Below the pieces are notes generated by a model. The model saw only the letters and a program-made list of their open reading frames with translations, was not told the DNA's origin and did no database searches. 6,892 nt of DNA from an archaeon (GTDB lineage: Archaea > Altiarchaeota > Altiarchaeia > IMC4 > QMZM01), in NCBI GenBank assembly GCA_029933895.1, contig JAOZNG010000051.1, positions 1 through 6,892 on the forward strand. The letters run 5' to 3'. Shown piece by piece: positions 5,325-6,892 of this stretch; position 1 is the stretch's first letter; each line of letters opens with the position of its first letter. Made by a program: the position numbers and the translations under genes.

Positions 5325-5349
5325 CTTTTTTGTTTTTTCGGTGTTTTTT
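5325..5349 (+). terminator. T-rich terminator after the 74-residue gene
   Basis: Three T6 runs (CTTTTTTG, TTTTTTCGG, TTTTTTAC) follow the stop codon immediately. This is a strong archaeal T-tract signal. A GC-rich stem-loop, ACCCC-GGGA-GGGGT (5350-5363), comes just after it. Confidence 0.6.
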
Positions 5350-5479
5350 ACCCCGGGAGGGGTACCCCACAGAGTTAAGATAGGCGATTTCAGAGGTGAA
5401 ATTTAAAGAAAAGAATTTTTTCGTTTAGTAATGATGTCCCAGCGAAAAAAAATACTTCCTTTTTAATAATTTAAGATAT

Positions 5480-5513
5480 ATATGATAAATTAGATATGTT
5501 AGATTTATCATAT
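5480..5513. repeat. 11-bp perfect inverted repeat with 12-nt spacer
   Basis: ATATGATAAAT (5480-5490) faces ATTTATCATAT (5503-5513). The spacer TAGATATGTTAG helps form two TTAGAT hexamers (5490-5495 and 5499-5504). ATCTAA follows at 5512-5517, 5522-5527 and 5552-5557. It could be an operator array, though the AT-rich background raises the chance expectation. Confidence 0.7.
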
Positions 5514-5589
5514 CTAAAAACATCTAATAGAAAAAGATATTTATAGTACATATCTAATTTTTTCAGGTGAGGGTTCAGAAACACAAATC

Positions 5590-5605
5590 TACTCAGTTTT
5601 GAGTA
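5590..5605. promoter_or_regulatory. Candidate operator next to the amidohydrolase-ribB promoter
   Basis: TACTCA-GTTT-TGAGTA is a perfect 6+6 palindrome ending 2 nt before the TATA-like TTATATTTTA. That is where an archaeal regulator could act on TBP/TFB binding. The regulator is not known; a riboflavin-responsive factor of the RbkR type is one possibility, by context only. Confidence 0.45.
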
Positions 5606-5607
5606 AA

Positions 5608-5617
5608 TTATATTTTA
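5608..5617 (+). promoter_or_regulatory. TATA-like element for the amidohydrolase-ribB operon
   Basis: TTATATTTTA predicts a transcript start near 5638, about 19 nt before ATG 5657. This would put the alternative TTG start at 5630 outside the transcript. TATTTATCTT (5622-5631) is a second possible box, which would make the mRNA nearly leaderless. Confidence 0.5.
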
Positions 5618-5656
5618 TGGGTATTTATCTTGGCTGAAGTATATACATTAAGGGAG

Positions 5657-6727
5657 ATGATAGTTAATGCGAGCATATTAAAGGGGAAAGAATTCGAATT
5701 GATAGAGGAAGGTTTCTTAAGGATAGATCATGGCTTGATTAAAGAAGTGGATGAGGGATATGAGAGAGGCGGGGTGGACTATAGGAGACATGTAATCATG
5801 CCTGCCTTGATGAATTCACACACGCATTTAGGGGATTCATTCGCTAAAGAAGCTGTTTCTGGATTGGGTGTGAGGGAAGCAGTTGGTCCAGAAGGCAGGA
5901 AGTGGCAGCTCTATGAGAGAGAATGTGAGGGTTTGATTATTGCAGGGATGAGAGAATCTGTAGAGTACATGCTGGGGTCAGGTACAACATTCTTCGCCGA
6001 CTTCAGGGAAAACGAAAAAAAGGGGGTAAAGATGCTAAGGAAAGCATGTGAGGGTTACCCAATAAAAAAAAGAATACTTGGAAGAGATGTCGACATCAAC
6101 TACGTAGATGGCCTTGGATTGAATATATACAACCTCAACCAGATACCAGAAGATAGAGGAAACAAGCTTGTTGCAATACATGCAGGTGAAGAGAAAGAAG
6201 AAATGTCTTTGGCTCTGGAACATAAACCAGACATCATAATCCATGCCACTCTAGCAACAAAAGAGGAGATAAAAGAAATCGCTGAGGGAGGAATCGAAGT
6301 AGTAGTCTGCCCTAGAAGCAATGCCACCCTGGGCGTGGGGTTCCCTCCTGTGAGAAAATTAATTGATGCAGGTGTGAGGGTTTCCCTGGGCACAGATAAT
6401 GTGATGATTAACTCACCGAATCTTTTCAGGGAGATGGAGTTCCTGTACAAGATCTCGCATCTATCTGGTTCACTAAGTCCCATTGAGATATTGCAGACCT
6501 GCACGGTTAATCCAGCAGAAACATTTAATCTGAATTCTGGATTCATAGAGGAGGGTAGAGACGCTGACTTGGTTTTTATAGACAAAGATTCTGTAAATAT
6601 GAGACACAGTAGAGATATCATCGCGTCCATAGTCTCTAGGTGCGGACCAGCTGATGTGAGTAAAGTCATGGTTGGAGGAGAGCTGATTGTTGATAGAGAT
6701 GAACGACAGAATAGACAAAGCCGTTGA
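5657..6727 (+). CDS. Amidohydrolase, cytosine/chlorohydrolase-type deaminase family
   Basis: 356 residues from ATG 5657; an in-frame TTG at 5630 would add 9. I prefer the ATG because MIVNASILKGKEF matches the usual first strand of the family and the TATA-like element implies a transcript starting after the TTG. The AGGGAG abutting the ATG is too close to be a good ribosome-binding site. The metal and catalytic residues of a mononuclear (subtype III) amidohydrolase are present: H55-x-H57 (NSHTHLGD), H175 with E178 in HAGE, H196 (IIHATLA) and D247 (GTDN). The small N- and C-terminal beta-sandwich segments are kept, including the C-terminal GRDADLVFID. The HxxE pair is the proton shuttle of deaminases such as cytosine deaminase, so hydrolytic deamination of a ring amine is likely. 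The 29-nt overlap with ribB hints at riboflavin synthesis. The substrate is not proven. Confidence 0.88.
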   Translation: MIVNASILKGKEFELIEEGFLRIDHGLIKEVDEGYERGGVDYRRHVIMPALMNSHTHLGDSFAKEAVSGLGVREAVGPEGRKWQLYERECEGLIIAGMRESVEYMLGSGTTFFADFRENEKKGVKMLRKACEGYPIKKRILGRDVDINYVDGLGLNIYNLNQIPEDRGNKLVAIHAGEEKEEMSLALEHKPDIIIHATLATKEEIKEIAEGGIEVVVCPRSNATLGVGFPPVRKLIDAGVRVSLGTDNVMINSPNLFREMEFLYKISHLSGSLSPIEILQTCTVNPAETFNLNSGFIEEGRDADLVFIDKDSVNMRHSRDIIASIVSRCGPADVSKVMVGGELIVDRDERQNRQSR

Positions 6728-6892
6728 GGAGCTCCGAGAAGGTAATTGTGTGTTGGTGCATGATAACTCCAGCAGGGAGAACGAGGTGGATATGGTGGTT
6801 GCGGCTGAAAAAATCACTCCAGAGCACGTAGCAACCATGAGAGTGGATGGTGGAGGGCTGATTTGTGTGGCTTTGGGGCGGGAGCTGGCTGT
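6699..6892 (+). CDS. ribB: 3,4-dihydroxy-2-butanone 4-phosphate synthase (5' part, cut by window end)
   Basis: 64 complete codons are visible. RibB converts ribulose 5-phosphate to 3,4-dihydroxy-2-butanone 4-phosphate plus formate, supplying the four-carbon unit that lumazine synthase uses to make the riboflavin precursor. The start MNDRIDKAVEELREGNCVLVHD matches the family's first helix and strand. RENEVDMVVAAE (26-37) is the acidic, Mg-binding active-site loop, with Val where bacteria usually have Gly, as archaeal enzymes often vary here. GGGLICVAL (51-59) is the next conserved block. The gene overlaps the amidohydrolase by 29 nt, so the two are very probably co-transcribed. ATG 6699 is chosen from the N-terminal match. 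In-frame TTG codons at 6687 and 6690 lie at better spacing from GGAGGAG (6674-6680), so an upstream non-ATG start is possible. The sequence runs off the window end intact. Confidence 0.95.
   Translation, partial: MNDRIDKAVEELREGNCVLVHDNSSRENEVDMVVAAEKITPEHVATMRVDGGGLICVALGRELA

Larger units (their letters stand above)
5325..5629. other. 305-bp AT-rich non-coding region
   Basis: No coding frame is supported. It holds T-runs; a GC-rich patch with ACCCC/GGGGT (5350-5363) overlapping the palindrome GGGGTACCCC (5359-5368); ATTTCA-GAGG-TGAAAT (5387-5402); TTTTTTCG (5416-5423) facing CGAAAAAA (5443-5450); an 11-bp inverted repeat (5480-5513); five TTAGAT/ATCTAA hexamers (5490-5557); and the promoter area of the amidohydrolase gene. 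Several of these motifs also occur upstream of the 74-residue gene. Confidence 0.65.

Noticed and set aside
5617..5637. ATG at 5617 as start of the amidohydrolase
   Set aside because: It is in a different frame and stops after six codons (TGA 5635-5637).
6100..6669. 189-residue minus-strand open frame opposite the amidohydrolase
   Set aside because: The plus strand encodes a complete enzyme with all catalytic motifs over this interval, so the reverse frame is a shadow.

Overview
This is an archaeal chromosome fragment. The evidence is an Sm-like archaeal protein (LSm) followed by ribosomal protein L37e, an acidic-stalk ribosomal protein of the P1 type, a tRNA gene with a bulge-helix-bulge intron and no encoded CCA, T-rich TATA-like elements about 26 nt ahead of expected transcript starts, and a RibB that resembles archaeal forms. 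The lineage cannot be fixed from sequence alone. A euryarchaeal or deep-branching uncultured group fits. Coding DNA is of moderate GC, and the two long intergenic stretches are strongly AT-rich.

Layout, all genes on the plus strand. Positions 1-27 are probably the tail of an upstream gene. Positions 33-1997 encode a 654-residue, Cys-rich, membrane-anchored surface protein of unknown function with about 27 N-glycosylation sequons. Positions 2053-2862 form a compact operon of LSm, L37e and a two-CBS-domain protein, with its own promoter and a 4-nt overlap at the last junction. Positions 2946-3043 are tRNA-Val(GAC) with a 24-nt intron. Positions 3127-3438 encode ribosomal stalk protein P1, here without its usual L10 neighbour. 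Positions 3511-4581 encode a class V PLP aminotransferase.

The stretch from 4582 to 5629 is different in character: two AT-rich non-coding regions (518 and 305 bp) surround a 74-residue putative zinc-binding protein. They contain several perfect palindromes, hairpins that may belong to a structured RNA, and short motifs (TTAGAT and TTTTTTCG in both orientations) that occur on both sides of the small gene. This is the least explained part of the window.

The window ends with a cytosine-deaminase-like amidohydrolase (5657-6727) overlapping by 29 nt the start of ribB (6699 onward, cut by the window edge). RibB makes the four-carbon precursor of riboflavin. The archaeal riboflavin pathway also needs a pyrimidine deaminase for which, to my knowledge, no generally accepted archaeal enzyme is assigned, so the amidohydrolase is a candidate by context. 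A small palindrome lies directly upstream of this operon's TATA element.
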